A stretch of DNA of 64,000 bases from Paenibacillus sp. FSL R5-0345 (GTDB taxonomy: Bacteria; Bacillota; Bacilli; Paenibacillales; Paenibacillaceae), in contig NZ_CP009281.1 of assembly GCF_000758585.1 (NCBI RefSeq), positions 2,480,001-2,544,000 of the forward strand, in the 5' to 3' direction. The translations under genes were made by a program, and so were the position numbers. Within the stretch, counting starts at the first letter, position 1; every line of letters begins with the position of its first letter. Shown piece after piece: positions 17,154-26,435 of the stretch. The notes below the pieces were generated by a model that saw only the letters and a program-made list of their open reading frames with translations, made no database searches and had not been told where the DNA came from.

Positions 17154-18080
17154 TTGTCAATCCAATCCAGCTTCCGCCGAGCCAATGCTATATGTAACCG
17201 ACATGCTACAAAAATTCAAGGAGCCGGCTTGTCCATAACTATTTTATATTGGGGTTTCATGCCGGCTCATTTCGATAATTCCCTCCACCGCCATTCTTTT
17301 TTTGAAGCTTGCTATGTGTTAGATGGAGAGGGGAGCTATTATGAACACGACAGGGAGTATAATTTAGTAAAAGGAACGGCGTTTCTGTCTACGCCTGGCG
17401 TATGGCACCAGATTCGAAGCACTTCCGGATTGACATTATGCTATGTCGCGTTTGAAATGGATGAATCGCTGACAGAGCCGTTTTATCTCGAAGCGTATCG
17501 ACAGCTTGCTGAACGAGGAAACAGTGTTGTTAGGGGGGCCGACTCCTCTTTGACAGGACATTTGTGGCAGGCGTTACTAGCTTTGTGTGCAAATTCAGTC
17601 TCAACCATTCCGCTAGCCCTGGAACAGGTCGCGTACTCGCTGCTGTTGTCTTTCCCCGAATTGCATGGCTTGACCCTTACCGCGGGTGAAAGTGTTCAAC
17701 AACCGATTTCTCCAGGGCATGCTTTATTTAGGCAAGCCAAGCGTTTCATTGACGATAATTTGAGCAATGAGCTTACGCTTGCGACCGTCGCGACTCATCT
17801 ACATATCTCCTCCCGGCATTTAACCCGATTATTTCAGGAGTATCTCAGTCAGTCCTTCGTACATTATATTCAGGAGCGCCGGATGCAGCATGCATCGCAG
17901 CTTCTGCTAAATGATTATGCACCCATTAAGGACATTGCGTTACAATGCGGCTTTCAGTCCGTGCATTACTTTACCCGTGTTTTTACCCGCGCGCTTGGCG
18001 TATCTCCTGCCAAATTTCGCCGTTCACAATTCTCCGAAGGTCGCTCCGGCAACATTCATTACCCTCCGAAGATGTCCTGA
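17154..18080 (+). CDS. AraC-family transcriptional regulator with cupin domain, 308 aa
   Basis: The start is probably TTG 17154, 6 bases after AAAGGAGGG (17139-17147); ATG 17148 abuts that site and ATG 17127 overlaps the promoter. An N-terminal cupin sensor (about 25-130: HFDNSLHRHSFFEACYVLDGEGSYY) is followed by a C-terminal pair of AraC helix-turn-helix motifs (about 195-295: LTLATVATHLHISSRHLTRLF, IKDIALQCGFQSVHYFTRVF). It precedes a sugar isomerase-like gene and a ROK kinase gene and probably controls them. Confidence 0.88.
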   Translation: MSIQSSFRRANAICNRHATKIQGAGLSITILYWGFMPAHFDNSLHRHSFFEACYVLDGEGSYYEHDREYNLVKGTAFLSTPGVWHQIRSTSGLTLCYVAFEMDESLTEPFYLEAYRQLAERGNSVVRGADSSLTGHLWQALLALCANSVSTIPLALEQVAYSLLLSFPELHGLTLTAGESVQQPISPGHALFRQAKRFIDDNLSNELTLATVATHLHISSRHLTRLFQEYLSQSFVHYIQERRMQHASQLLLNDYAPIKDIALQCGFQSVHYFTRVFTRALGVSPAKFRRSQFSEGRSGNIHYPPKMS

Positions 18081-18175
18081 TTGTACAAAAATAGTGCTGT
18101 TTCCTTTAAAGACGCTGTCCCCAACAATTTATACAATGTGAACATACATTGATTACGAGTTGGGAGGCAGCAGCA

Positions 18176-20047
18176 ATGGAAGTAAGTAAAGTTCGATTTT
18201 TTAATTCTGTTCCGGTTAATCCTGTAAGGCTGAAATGCCATGAGGCAGTGCAGTCCGATATTGGGTCGGGCTATGAGGCATGGCTACGGCTAATAAAGGA
18301 CGATTTTAACCAACACAATTCCAAGACATATCATTTAGCCATTGACGGTACCCATGGTGCCGCATTTACGACAATCCTTGAGCAACTGCATGCACTATGT
18401 AGCCACAAGAACATTGCTTATATTGAACTGGATAGTATGAGATATATGAAAAGCAGCGCGAAGCTCTTAACGGCGTTTGATCATTATTTGACCGATAACC
18501 GCGCCTTTGGATTTATTGCTTCAGATGTCGATTTTAAAGACTACTTCAGACCGCACGCGCAAGCAGAATGGCAGTCTGACGTTGATCAAATTCTTCAGCA
18601 ATCCTCGGACTCCTTAGGCGGAGATTGCTCCGGTATGATGATTATTACCTATGGACCAGGTGCCGGCTACCTCTCTTCGGATGCCTCACTATCTATATTT
18701 TGTGACATTTCACGGGAGCATCAGCAGCTGCTTCACCGGCAAGGGATGGGTTCGCTGCAATTGGGGAAATGTGTAGATCCAGTAGAGACCTATAAACAAG
18801 CATTGTTCCTGGAATGGCCGGTATGGGACCAATACCGTAAGCGCTATCTAAATGATTTTGACTATTACATGGATATGAATGATCCAGATCAGCCGACGTT
18901 CCTTACACTTCTTCTGCTGCGTACGATCATGCAAGCAGCGGCGGGGCAGCCGATTCGCGTAAAGCCTTTCTTTGCTCCAGGCATTTGGGGGGGGCAGTAT
19001 TTGAAGGAACTTTGCGAATTACCGGAAGAGTGGGATAACTGCGCATGGAGCTTTGAGCCGATCGCACCGGAAAATACGATGCTGATTGAAGCAGGCGGCC
19101 ACACGCTGGAGCTACCGTTTCCGCTGCTGCTGTCGGCCCATCCGCTGGAAATTATGGGAGAGCGAAATGTCCGACTGTTCGGAGATTACTTTCCGATCCG
19201 CTTCGATTATCTGGATACCATTGGGGGAGATCATCTGTCCTTGCAGGTTCATCCTCGTCAAGCCTATATTGAGGAAACCTTTAACGAGACGATGACCCAG
19301 CAGGAGTCATATTACATCATGGAGCAAGAGGAAGAAGCGGCTCCCTTTGTTGCACTTGGCTTTACCGAAGGAATAAACGGAGAGCATTTGCTGGAAGCGG
19401 TGGATGACGCCCATGCTTCGCGGATGCCGCTCGCTGTTGAACAATATGTGAATGTGCTGGATGCTCACAAAGGAGATCTATTCCTTATTCCGCCAGGAGC
19501 TGTTCATTTCTCGAGTAAAGGCAACCTCGTTCTGGAAATCTCATCTACAACCTGGTGGTTCACCTTCAAGATCTACGATCACCTGCGTCTGGACAAAGAT
19601 GGCTTGCCGCGGCCCATTAACCGAGACCATGCAAGCTGCAATATGAATGACAGCATCGACACGCGTTATGTTAATGAGCATTTGGTGCGATCTCCTGTCA
19701 TTTCCCGCGTACAGGGCAGCAGTGTGGAGGAATTGCTAGGAGAGCATGAAGACTTGCTGTTCCAGGTCAAAAGATTAAAGCTGGAGAGTGAATGGCAGGA
19801 CGATACGAACGGTCAGTTTCTTATGTTCAATCTGGTCGATGGCGATCGTGTTCGCCTTACGCCGTTGAACAATGAGGAGGCTGCTGTGGAATGGGGATAT
19901 GCAGAGTCCTACATTGTTCCAGCTGCAGTAGGGAAATTTCGGATAGAATCCATTGGTGACTCAACATGCAGCTTAATTGTTGCTCAAGTTTCTCCAAATT
20001 GGTATACTCCGCTGCTGCCCCATCATTGGAAGGGTGGTGAAGTGTAA
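18176..20047 (+). CDS. Class I mannose-6-phosphate isomerase-like protein with degenerate kinase-like N-domain, 623 aa
   Basis: ATG 18176 is 8 bases after GGGAGG. Residues 1-250 resemble a nucleoside-kinase fold: HLAIDGTHGAAF (about 55) sits where a P-loop (GxxxxGKS/T) would be but lacks the Lys and Ser/Thr, so it is unlikely to bind ATP normally. Residues 260-623 match class I mannose-6-phosphate isomerase: LSLQVHPRQAYIEE contains the Gln/His zinc ligands, and DLFLIPPGAVHF the third His. Family role: fructose-6-P to mannose-6-P interconversion. It overlaps the ROK kinase gene by 1 base, so the pair is an operon of sugar-phosphate metabolism. Confidence 0.75.
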   Translation: MEVSKVRFFNSVPVNPVRLKCHEAVQSDIGSGYEAWLRLIKDDFNQHNSKTYHLAIDGTHGAAFTTILEQLHALCSHKNIAYIELDSMRYMKSSAKLLTAFDHYLTDNRAFGFIASDVDFKDYFRPHAQAEWQSDVDQILQQSSDSLGGDCSGMMIITYGPGAGYLSSDASLSIFCDISREHQQLLHRQGMGSLQLGKCVDPVETYKQALFLEWPVWDQYRKRYLNDFDYYMDMNDPDQPTFLTLLLLRTIMQAAAGQPIRVKPFFAPGIWGGQYLKELCELPEEWDNCAWSFEPIAPENTMLIEAGGHTLELPFPLLLSAHPLEIMGERNVRLFGDYFPIRFDYLDTIGGDHLSLQVHPRQAYIEETFNETMTQQESYYIMEQEEEAAPFVALGFTEGINGEHLLEAVDDAHASRMPLAVEQYVNVLDAHKGDLFLIPPGAVHFSSKGNLVLEISSTTWWFTFKIYDHLRLDKDGLPRPINRDHASCNMNDSIDTRYVNEHLVRSPVISRVQGSSVEELLGEHEDLLFQVKRLKLESEWQDDTNGQFLMFNLVDGDRVRLTPLNNEEAAVEWGYAESYIVPAAVGKFRIESIGDSTCSLIVAQVSPNWYTPLLPHHWKGGEV

Positions 20048-21018
20048 TGGAGCCTGGGGTCTTGCTGCATACCGGCTTAATGACGACCCTTGCTATTGAT
20101 GCTGGAGGAACGTTTTTGAAGGCTGGTGTCCTAAAGAACGGCATTATCATGCCCGGGGTTTCTTTCATTCGACCATCGCATTCAAATGGGACCCCGGAAC
20201 AAATCGTTGGCGGCCTAGTAGATCTTATTCTGGAACTGTCAACCGCCTATAAAGCGCAGCTAGGTATCGAAGAGCATCCAGCTCCAGCAGGGTTTGTTAT
20301 CGGACTTGCCTTTCCGGGACCCTTTGAATATGAGTCAGGTATTTCGCGTATTCAGGGACTGAATAAATATGATTCCATTTACGGCCTTAATTTGAAAGCG
20401 CTGCTGCGAGATGAATTAACTCGGCGCTCAGCACTAAATTCTTCTTTGCCATGGTTCTCTGAGCTAGCAGCGGCACCTATCCGGCTGGGCAATGATGCTG
20501 TTATGTTCTCCCTTGGCATCAGCAGATTGTTTCCTGAGGACAAAATGATATGCCTTACACTGGGAACAGGGCTCGGGTCCACTTTTATAGAGAAGCAAAA
20601 GGTGGTCTCAGGCAGATCAGGCATACCGTCCTCAGGCATGCTATATGAAGAAACATTTAACGAAGAACGAGTTGATGATGTGTTAGGCAGCAGAGGCATT
20701 TTGTCGTTGGCGGATAGCCTTCATGCTCGTTCATGCGATGATACTGTGGAGAATCTGGCTTTAGCTGCCCAATCAGGTGATCCCTCTGCCATCCAGGTAT
20801 GGGAAATATACGGCCAGCGGCTTGGTCTCATGCTGCGTCCTTATTTCGCTGCTTTTCAGCCCGACAAACTTGTTCTTGGCGGACAAATCGCCAAAAGCAG
20901 AGAATTATTTGAAGACAGCTTGCGAAGCGCGCTGATGCCAGAGCAGGTGGTGCTATATTATGAGAACGATGTGCTGGAGCAAGTGTTCTATGGCATTCAT
21001 CAAATGTTTGACACCTGA
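20047..21018 (+). CDS. ROK-family sugar kinase-like protein, 323 aa
   Basis: The N-terminal phosphate-binding motif TLAIDAGGTFLKAG (about 13-26) and the ICLTLGTGLGSTFI motif (about 168) identify the ROK/ASKHA sugar kinase group. The canonical ROK zinc motif CxCGxxGCxE is absent, so it is an atypical member. The catalytic Asp may be in IRLGNDAVMF. Likely phosphorylates a hexose used by the upstream isomerase. The ATG overlaps the isomerase stop codon (TAATG). Confidence 0.8.
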   Translation: MEPGVLLHTGLMTTLAIDAGGTFLKAGVLKNGIIMPGVSFIRPSHSNGTPEQIVGGLVDLILELSTAYKAQLGIEEHPAPAGFVIGLAFPGPFEYESGISRIQGLNKYDSIYGLNLKALLRDELTRRSALNSSLPWFSELAAAPIRLGNDAVMFSLGISRLFPEDKMICLTLGTGLGSTFIEKQKVVSGRSGIPSSGMLYEETFNEERVDDVLGSRGILSLADSLHARSCDDTVENLALAAQSGDPSAIQVWEIYGQRLGLMLRPYFAAFQPDKLVLGGQIAKSRELFEDSLRSALMPEQVVLYYENDVLEQVFYGIHQMFDT

Positions 21019-21082
21019 AGTCAAACCGGAAACCTACGTCTGGCTCATGACCAACTAATGGGAGACCCATTTTTATGGATAA

Positions 21083-21134
21083 TGACAAAAATAAATAATT
21101 GTCACTTGTCATTTTCTAGCCGTCGGATTATAAT
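21083..21134 (+). promoter_or_regulatory. Promoter and operator-like repeats of the SDR gene
   Basis: TTGTCA (21106-21111), 17-base spacer, TATAAT (21129-21134) is a strong promoter. TGACAA (21083-21088)-N10-TTGTCA (21099-21104) lies just upstream, and the -35 itself is a third half-site. The identical arrangement is found before the TetR gene at 16407-16428. Confidence 0.68.
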
Positions 21135-21174
21135 CAGACCAACAAGAACGGCAATAGAATAGGGGGAAATAATC

Positions 21175-21918
21175 ATGGATCATCATTTAGCTGGAAGAGT
21201 AGCTTTGGTAACAGGTGCCTCGAGAGGTATGGGACGGGAAATTGCTGAGAGCTTGGCGTTACATGGTGCGAAGGTAGTTGTTAATTATGCAAATAGTCCA
21301 GGCAAGGCAGAGGAAGTTGTGAGCGAAATTAAGCAAAAGGGTGGAGAAGCAATTGCTGTGCAAGCGGATATCAGCCAAATGCGAGAGTTAGAACAATTAT
21401 TCCAAACTACATTAGAGGCTTATGGACAAATTGATATTCTTGTTAATAACGCAGGCATTATGATCACAAAGCCGATTGCGAGTATGACAGAGGAAGACTT
21501 CGACAAACAGTTTGCCATCAATGTGAAGGGTACCTTCTTTGCTTGCCAGCAAGCGGCTAAACATATGAGTGAGAACGGACGGATTATAAATTTCTCAACA
21601 TCAGTTACAGGTCAGATGTTTCCAACCTACAGTGTTTATGCGGGGACAAAAGGTGCAGTGGAACAATTCACACGTCAGTTGGCAAAAGAATTCGGACGGA
21701 AAGGAATCACCATTAATGCGGTTTCGCCCGGTCCTGTGAATACGGAGCTTTTTACCGTTGGGAAGACTGCTGAAGAAATTGCTAATGTAGGGAATATGAA
21801 TTCTTTTGGACGCTTGGGTGAGCCTGAGGATATATCAAGTGTGGTGCTGTTTCTAGCCAGTAAGGAATCACAGTGGATTACGGGCCAGACGATTCGTGTA
21901 AACGGCGGATTTATTTAA
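21175..21918 (+). CDS. Short-chain dehydrogenase/reductase (SDR), 247 aa
   Basis: Classical SDR: NAD(P)-binding TGASRGMGREIA (about 14-25), NNAG (about 88-91), catalytic Ser in NFSTSVTG, YxxxK as YAGTKGA (about 153-157), and PGPVNTEL. Best resembles 3-oxoacyl-ACP reductase/glucose dehydrogenase type enzymes; the substrate is unknown. GGGGGA ribosome-binding site. Probably controlled by the TetR regulator at 16.5 kb through the shared TGACAA/TTGTCA motif. Confidence 0.9.
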   Translation: MDHHLAGRVALVTGASRGMGREIAESLALHGAKVVVNYANSPGKAEEVVSEIKQKGGEAIAVQADISQMRELEQLFQTTLEAYGQIDILVNNAGIMITKPIASMTEEDFDKQFAINVKGTFFACQQAAKHMSENGRIINFSTSVTGQMFPTYSVYAGTKGAVEQFTRQLAKEFGRKGITINAVSPGPVNTELFTVGKTAEEIANVGNMNSFGRLGEPEDISSVVLFLASKESQWITGQTIRVNGGFI

Positions 21919-22006
21919 GACCAGATCCTTTAGCATCTTTTTTAATAGCCAGTCTGAAGCAACACTCCTTAGAATAAAAGGATATACACAAAGGAGGAGT
22001 GAAACC

Positions 22007-23092
22007 ATGACACAGATGATATGCTCGCCAACAAAATATGTACAGGGACATGGCGAGATTCTTAAGCTGGGAGATTATTGTTTGAAGCTAGGCGCGAAAA
22101 GAGCTTATGCGATTATAGATCCTTTTATTTACTCCATATACAAGGCGGATATCTTGCACAGCTTTGAAATCAACAATATTCCTCTTATGCTGCGCGAATT
22201 CAAGGGCGAATGCAGCCGTACTCAGGTGGATGAGATGGCGCTAGAACTTAGTCTGAAGGACGTTGAAGTCGTCTTAGGAATCGGTGGCGGCAAGACGCTG
22301 GATACAGCAAAAGCAGTAAGTTATATGTCGGAGCTCCCTGTAGTTATTGTTCCCACAGTGGCCTCAACGGATGCACCTTGCAGCGCATTATCGGTTTTGT
22401 ATACGGATGCGGGTGACTTTGATTGCTATCTCCCCTTAAAAAGAAATCCCGACATGGTCATCGCAGATTTAGATATTATTGCTAAAGCTCCTGCAAGATT
22501 ACTGGTTGCTGGAATGGGGGATGCCTTATCCACCTTTTTCGAAGCAAGGGCTTGCCAGCAATCAGGGGCGACTACTCATGCAGGTGGGACAAGCACAATT
22601 GCAGCGTTCTCTTTAGCACGTGCTTGTCTGGACACACTTCTCGCTGAGGGCGAATCAGCATTGCAAGATGTTAAGCAAGGAATCACCTCGTCTGCAGTGG
22701 AACATATTGTTGAAGCTAATATTTACTTGAGCGGCGTCGGGTTTGAGAGTGGCGGGCTTGCGGCAGCCCATGCCATTCATAACGGACTGACTCTGCATCA
22801 GGGATGCAGGAATATGCTACACGGTGAGAAGGTTGCTTTTGCTACAATTGTGCAGTTGTTCTTGGAGAAGGCTTCTGACGAAGGGATTGCTCAAGTCATT
22901 GATTTCTGCAAAAGTATCGGACTTCCCGTTACCCTCAAGGAGCTTGGGATTACCGATAGTGATACCGATAAATTAATGGTGGTGGCAGAGGCCAGCTGTT
23001 CCCAGGATAGCCCGATGAAGAATATGCCATTTGAAGTTCAACCTGTGGATGTGCTGGAAGCAATCCTTGCCGCAGACAAGCGCGGTCAATAG
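22007..23092 (+). CDS. gldA: Glycerol dehydrogenase (iron/zinc-dependent alcohol dehydrogenase family), 361 aa
   Basis: NAD-binding GIGGGKTLDTAKA (about 92-104), PTVASTDAPCSALSV, and the metal ligands in MGDALSTFFEA, AAHAIHNG and LHGEKVAF follow glycerol dehydrogenase GldA closely, including the length. It oxidises glycerol to dihydroxyacetone with NAD in the cytoplasm. It has its own ribosome-binding site AAAGGAGGAG and stands alone after the SDR gene (88-base gap). Confidence 0.92.
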   Translation: MTQMICSPTKYVQGHGEILKLGDYCLKLGAKRAYAIIDPFIYSIYKADILHSFEINNIPLMLREFKGECSRTQVDEMALELSLKDVEVVLGIGGGKTLDTAKAVSYMSELPVVIVPTVASTDAPCSALSVLYTDAGDFDCYLPLKRNPDMVIADLDIIAKAPARLLVAGMGDALSTFFEARACQQSGATTHAGGTSTIAAFSLARACLDTLLAEGESALQDVKQGITSSAVEHIVEANIYLSGVGFESGGLAAAHAIHNGLTLHQGCRNMLHGEKVAFATIVQLFLEKASDEGIAQVIDFCKSIGLPVTLKELGITDSDTDKLMVVAEASCSQDSPMKNMPFEVQPVDVLEAILAADKRGQ

Positions 23093-23197
23093 CAACAGCT
23101 TGATTGTAAATTATTGCGAACCCTCCTCGTACATATTTAACCTTCGTGAACCAAACAATGAGAACAATTGTTTAAGACGAAGGAGGCGTTCCTCTTG

Positions 23198-24058
23198 ATG
23201 AAGGACAGTCGAAAGGTTAAACGTTACTTACTACATTGGATTGCTGTTGCTGCTGTAATGATTACCACAATTATTCCGGCGACGCCGGCTGTCTCTGCTG
23301 CCACGTCTAAAGACAACGTTACAAATACGCAGCATGAAGAGAGTGCACCTAAACGTGATAAGGTCGCTATCATCATTGACGACTTCGGCAATGGCATGAA
23401 GGGGACAGATGAAATGTTCTCATTACCGATAAAGCTTACTGTAGCCGTCATGCCTTTTTTGCCTACATCCGTGAAGGATGCTACGCGCGCGCATGAACGT
23501 GGTGATGATGTCCTGGTACATTTGCCGATGGAGCCGCGTCAAGGTAATCCTAAATGGCTTGGACCAGGAGCCATATTGGCCAAAATGTCCGATGAGGAAG
23601 TGCGACAAAAGGTTGAGGCAGCTCTCGATAATGTTCCTTATGCGATCGGGATAAATAACCACATGGGCTCGAAAATTACCGGGGACGAGCGGATTATGGC
23701 GGTGATCTTATCTGTATGCAAAGAACGGGGATTGTTTTTTGTAGACAGCAAGACCAACTACCGTTCCGTTGCTGGAAATATGGCTTATCGAATGGGGTTA
23801 CCACGCGTGGAGAACCATATTTTTTTAGATGACACACATACAGCAAGTCATGTTCTGAAACAAATGGGTCTCGTCAAAGACTTAGCGAAGGATCAACGAT
23901 TTTGTGTAACCATTGGTCATGTTGGTGTATTTGGGAAAGAGACCGCCACAGGGATCCGCAGCGGTATTGAGCAGATGAAAGACAACGTTGAATTTATAGG
24001 GATTTCTGATCTGGTTAAAAACGAGATGAAATGGAGCTCCAACCCTACACTTCCATAA
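23198..24058 (+). CDS. Divergent polysaccharide deacetylase family protein (YibQ-like), secreted, 286 aa
   Basis: ATG 23198 is 9 bases after AAGGAGGCG; earlier in-frame TTG codons overlap that site. Signal peptide at residues 8-37 (LLHWIAVAAVMITTIIPATPAVSA). The domain from KVAIIIDDFGNG through VAVMPFLPTS, VLVHLPMEP, INNHMGSKIT and FFVDSKT is the divergent deacetylase family (PF04748 type). Probably acts outside the membrane on cell-wall or exopolysaccharide. It converges with the amidase gene, and the two coding ends overlap by 14 bases. Confidence 0.85.
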   Translation: MKDSRKVKRYLLHWIAVAAVMITTIIPATPAVSAATSKDNVTNTQHEESAPKRDKVAIIIDDFGNGMKGTDEMFSLPIKLTVAVMPFLPTSVKDATRAHERGDDVLVHLPMEPRQGNPKWLGPGAILAKMSDEEVRQKVEAALDNVPYAIGINNHMGSKITGDERIMAVILSVCKERGLFFVDSKTNYRSVAGNMAYRMGLPRVENHIFLDDTHTASHVLKQMGLVKDLAKDQRFCVTIGHVGVFGKETATGIRSGIEQMKDNVEFIGISDLVKNEMKWSSNPTLP

Positions 24059-24797
24059 GATAAGCTACAATCCCATCAGCGATGGCTTCAGCGATTTGTT
24101 GCTGCCCTTTAGGGGTGCATAGTTTTTCGCGGTCAGTCGGACTGCTTACAAAACCCGCCTCAACGATAACCGTTGTGGCGGTTATTTTGTTTAGTAAATA
24201 AAAAGGCTTGCCTGGTCTTGGATGAGCCTCGACATCGTAAAGATTGTTTAGCTGATGCTGAATGGACTTAGCAAGCATGAAGCTGCGGCCCTCTTGACGG
24301 TACAATACAAGTGGACCATGTTTGGAAGGGGAGGGCGCCCAGTTAATATGGATGCTTACTACTACAGTAGCAGGTAATGTCTCGGCAAGCTCTTTACGCT
24401 GTGCAAGATCGCGCAGATGTCGAGATTTACTACGCAGCCAGCGGTTTTCATCACTAGGGGCATAATCGCCATTGCGGTTTAATGCGACGTCAAAGCCATC
24501 GCTGCCCAGCAGAAGAAATAATCGACGTGAGATATCTAACGTGATATCTTTTTCAAGAATATTTCCGTAGGAAGTTCCACCATCGATGCCTCCGTGTCCT
24601 GCATCAATTAGAATCAATCGGTGTCCATGACCTAATATATGCTGACGGTCATCCTTCATCACGGACTTCTCTGGTGTTGCAGAGGCAAAGGAGCTCCCCA
24701 TAAACAACAATAATAGTCCTAGGGTTGTTAGAGTGATTCGAAAGCCGCATATAGCAGCTGCTGCTCTGGGAAAGGATGGTTTTCTCCAGTTGTTCAA
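24045..24797 (-). CDS. N-acetylmuramoyl-L-alanine amidase, CwlD-like, 250 aa
   Basis: A single N-terminal hydrophobic signal (about 18-40) is followed by an Amidase_3 domain. Zinc ligands lie in LIDAGHGGIDGG, the Glu of LEKDITL and the His of VVSIHIN; the catalytic Glu is in VIVEAGF. Length and architecture resemble CwlD, which makes muramic lactam in the spore cortex. Cuts the MurNAc-L-Ala bond in peptidoglycan. The 3' end overlaps the opposing deacetylase gene by 14 bases; CwlD and deacetylases act on the same substrate in sporulation, so the pairing is suggestive. Confidence 0.87.
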   Translation of the reverse strand: MNNWRKPSFPRAAAAICGFRITLTTLGLLLLFMGSSFASATPEKSVMKDDRQHILGHGHRLILIDAGHGGIDGGTSYGNILEKDITLDISRRLFLLLGSDGFDVALNRNGDYAPSDENRWLRSKSRHLRDLAQRKELAETLPATVVVSIHINWAPSPSKHGPLVLYRQEGRSFMLAKSIQHQLNNLYDVEAHPRPGKPFYLLNKITATTVIVEAGFVSSPTDREKLCTPKGQQQIAEAIADGIVAYLMEV

Positions 24798-24979
24798 GTG
24801 AAACGCCTCCTTGCAAGTGAATAACGTGTCCTGGATTCTTTGTTAGATTGTGCTTTAATAGGTAAACCTATTCGACAAATCAGAAGTCTGTAGTTTAGAT
24901 CTAACTGGAGTGGTGCACACTAAGAGCATGGAATGGACGCTGATTAATTAATTTCACTTATAATGTAGGGGGTGTTACA

Positions 24980-25168
24980 ATGGCTTCCGGTGGCGATGAG
25001 CTTGTAAAGTATATAACGGAGAAGGTAGTCGTATATATTGAGGATCCACGTGCCATACATGCCCGTAGAGCAGCTACGAAGCAGCCGTGGTCACAGAAAT
25101 GGTTTGGCATGCTTCCGCTTGGGTGGTCAATCTGGCGAAGCAAGTGGGATCATGACAAAAAAGAGTAA
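24980..25168 (+). CDS. YqzE-family small protein, 62 aa
   Basis: Pattern matches YqzE: a short helical N-terminus (DELVKYITEKVVVYIEDP), a basic centre, and a C-terminal WFGMLPLGWSIW hydrophobic segment that could touch the membrane. Function of the family is unknown. GGGGGTG ribosome-binding site and a -10 TATAAT (24959-24964) directly precede it. A long hairpin follows. Confidence 0.75.
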   Translation: MASGGDELVKYITEKVVVYIEDPRAIHARRAATKQPWSQKWFGMLPLGWSIWRSKWDHDKKE

Positions 25169-25179
25169 ATGTTAAATCG

Positions 25180-25230
25180 CAAATAACCTTCCAGTGCCTT
25201 TGTTCATGGGTGGCAGTGGAAGGTTATTTG
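25180..25230. terminator. Long hairpin, probably bidirectional terminator
   Basis: CAAATAACCTTCCAgTGCC pairs with GGCAgTGGAAGGTTATTTG (18 of 19). It separates the convergent yqzE-like and secreted-protein genes. The T run is weak on the plus strand. Confidence 0.65.
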
Positions 25231-25241
25231 CATTTGTTATA

Positions 25242-26279
25242 TTAACGATTATATCCGAGTGCTTTGGTAGTTCTGTCTGGCAGCTTATGCAGTGTCCCAT
25301 TTTTTTGTAATGCAGTGAGTGGTAAGTATCGTTTTCCTTCAGGTCCTGACGCCGCGTATATAGTAAGTTTGTTGTTCTCAGCTTGATTTTGTACATGAGA
25401 AGGCTGCCAACTTTGATAGCCTGTAATCATAAAAGGTGCCCCGACAAGATCATTTCGCCCAGCAGCTTGATAAGCGATGCTTTCCTTAGGTTTGATTAGA
25501 AGCGCAATATTGTCGCCGCTTACAGTGGTGAGTTTAGGAGCGGTCAGCCATAGGATATCTTCATAAGGATCATCTGATCCTCCACTATTGAAGGCTGATA
25601 GCGGTGATACGTCAGGATTAAGATTGGTGATTACATCTGTTGCTGGAGGCTGTTCTTTAAGCACTTCTTCCGCTTTGCTAAGTGTCCAAGGTAAAATTTG
25701 TGGCACGGAAGCGTTGATGTAAAACGTCTTTTCGTCAATGGTTATTTTCCAGACCGGCAGAAGTGGTGCATATAAAGCAGTCAGTTTTATTTTTCCTGAA
25801 AAAGATGAGGTAATGAGACCCTTCTGCACCAAAAACTGGCGCAGATCATTTAAACTGTAGGGGAGTCCGTAGGTGCCGGCTCCATATTCACTTAGCATAT
25901 ATCCGCCTGTATCGGTGGCGGAAATGATCATATATCCGATTCTCTCTTCGCCCTTCATTACATTAGCAAGCCAGCCATGAGTACCTGGACCAAGGGGATA
26001 ATATTCTATCCCTGCATCCTTCCAAGCTGTAAATGGAGCTTCTGCAGCAAGCTTGTTCAGCGTAGTCTTAGCGAATTCTTGGACCGAAGTGGGAGAAGGT
26101 AAAGAACTCATCTTTAGCACAGGGATTGCGTCCTGTGTGACCGACTGGATCACACTCACTCTGGCCAGCGCAAGCGCTGAAGGGGAACCGGAACTGGATA
26201 TAAACAGTCCAAAGCTTAGAAACAGGAGGAGGCATCCTTGACCCGCAAGTTGTAGCCTCCGCCGCAAACTTATTTTCAT
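25242..26279 (-). CDS. Secreted hypothetical protein, 345 aa
   Basis: The likely start is ATG at 26279 with AAAGG about 11 bases upstream; a GTG 12 bases earlier abuts the site. Signal peptide: basic MKISLRRRLQ, then hydrophobic LLLFLSFGLFISS, cleavage near ALALA. The mature part is about 300 residues, with no catalytic motif I recognise; PLGPGTHGWLANVMKGEERIG and ILPWTLSKAEEVLKEQ look like an alpha/beta fold. Orphan minus-strand gene. Confidence 0.7.
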   Translation of the reverse strand: MKISLRRRLQLAGQGCLLLFLSFGLFISSSGSPSALALARVSVIQSVTQDAIPVLKMSSLPSPTSVQEFAKTTLNKLAAEAPFTAWKDAGIEYYPLGPGTHGWLANVMKGEERIGYMIISATDTGGYMLSEYGAGTYGLPYSLNDLRQFLVQKGLITSSFSGKIKLTALYAPLLPVWKITIDEKTFYINASVPQILPWTLSKAEEVLKEQPPATDVITNLNPDVSPLSAFNSGGSDDPYEDILWLTAPKLTTVSGDNIALLIKPKESIAYQAAGRNDLVGAPFMITGYQSWQPSHVQNQAENNKLTIYAASGPEGKRYLPLTALQKNGTLHKLPDRTTKALGYNR

Positions 26280-26435
26280 GGCGTCGTTCACCTTTCTTTG
26301 TTAATAAATGTCAGGAAGTTTCAAGCTTTACTCTATTGTAGTGGACAGGCTATAAAAAGGCTGTTGCTTGCTGTCGCGCCTGAAGGCGGAAGTTCTCTTG
26401 TTTTTTTGCCTGCTTTTAGCGAGTAGGGTCGCATT

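Noticed and set aside
23153..23173. AAACAAT-N7-ATTGTTT inverted repeat before the deacetylase gene
   Set aside because: It is A/T-rich and short; such repeats are common by chance and no regulator was found nearby.
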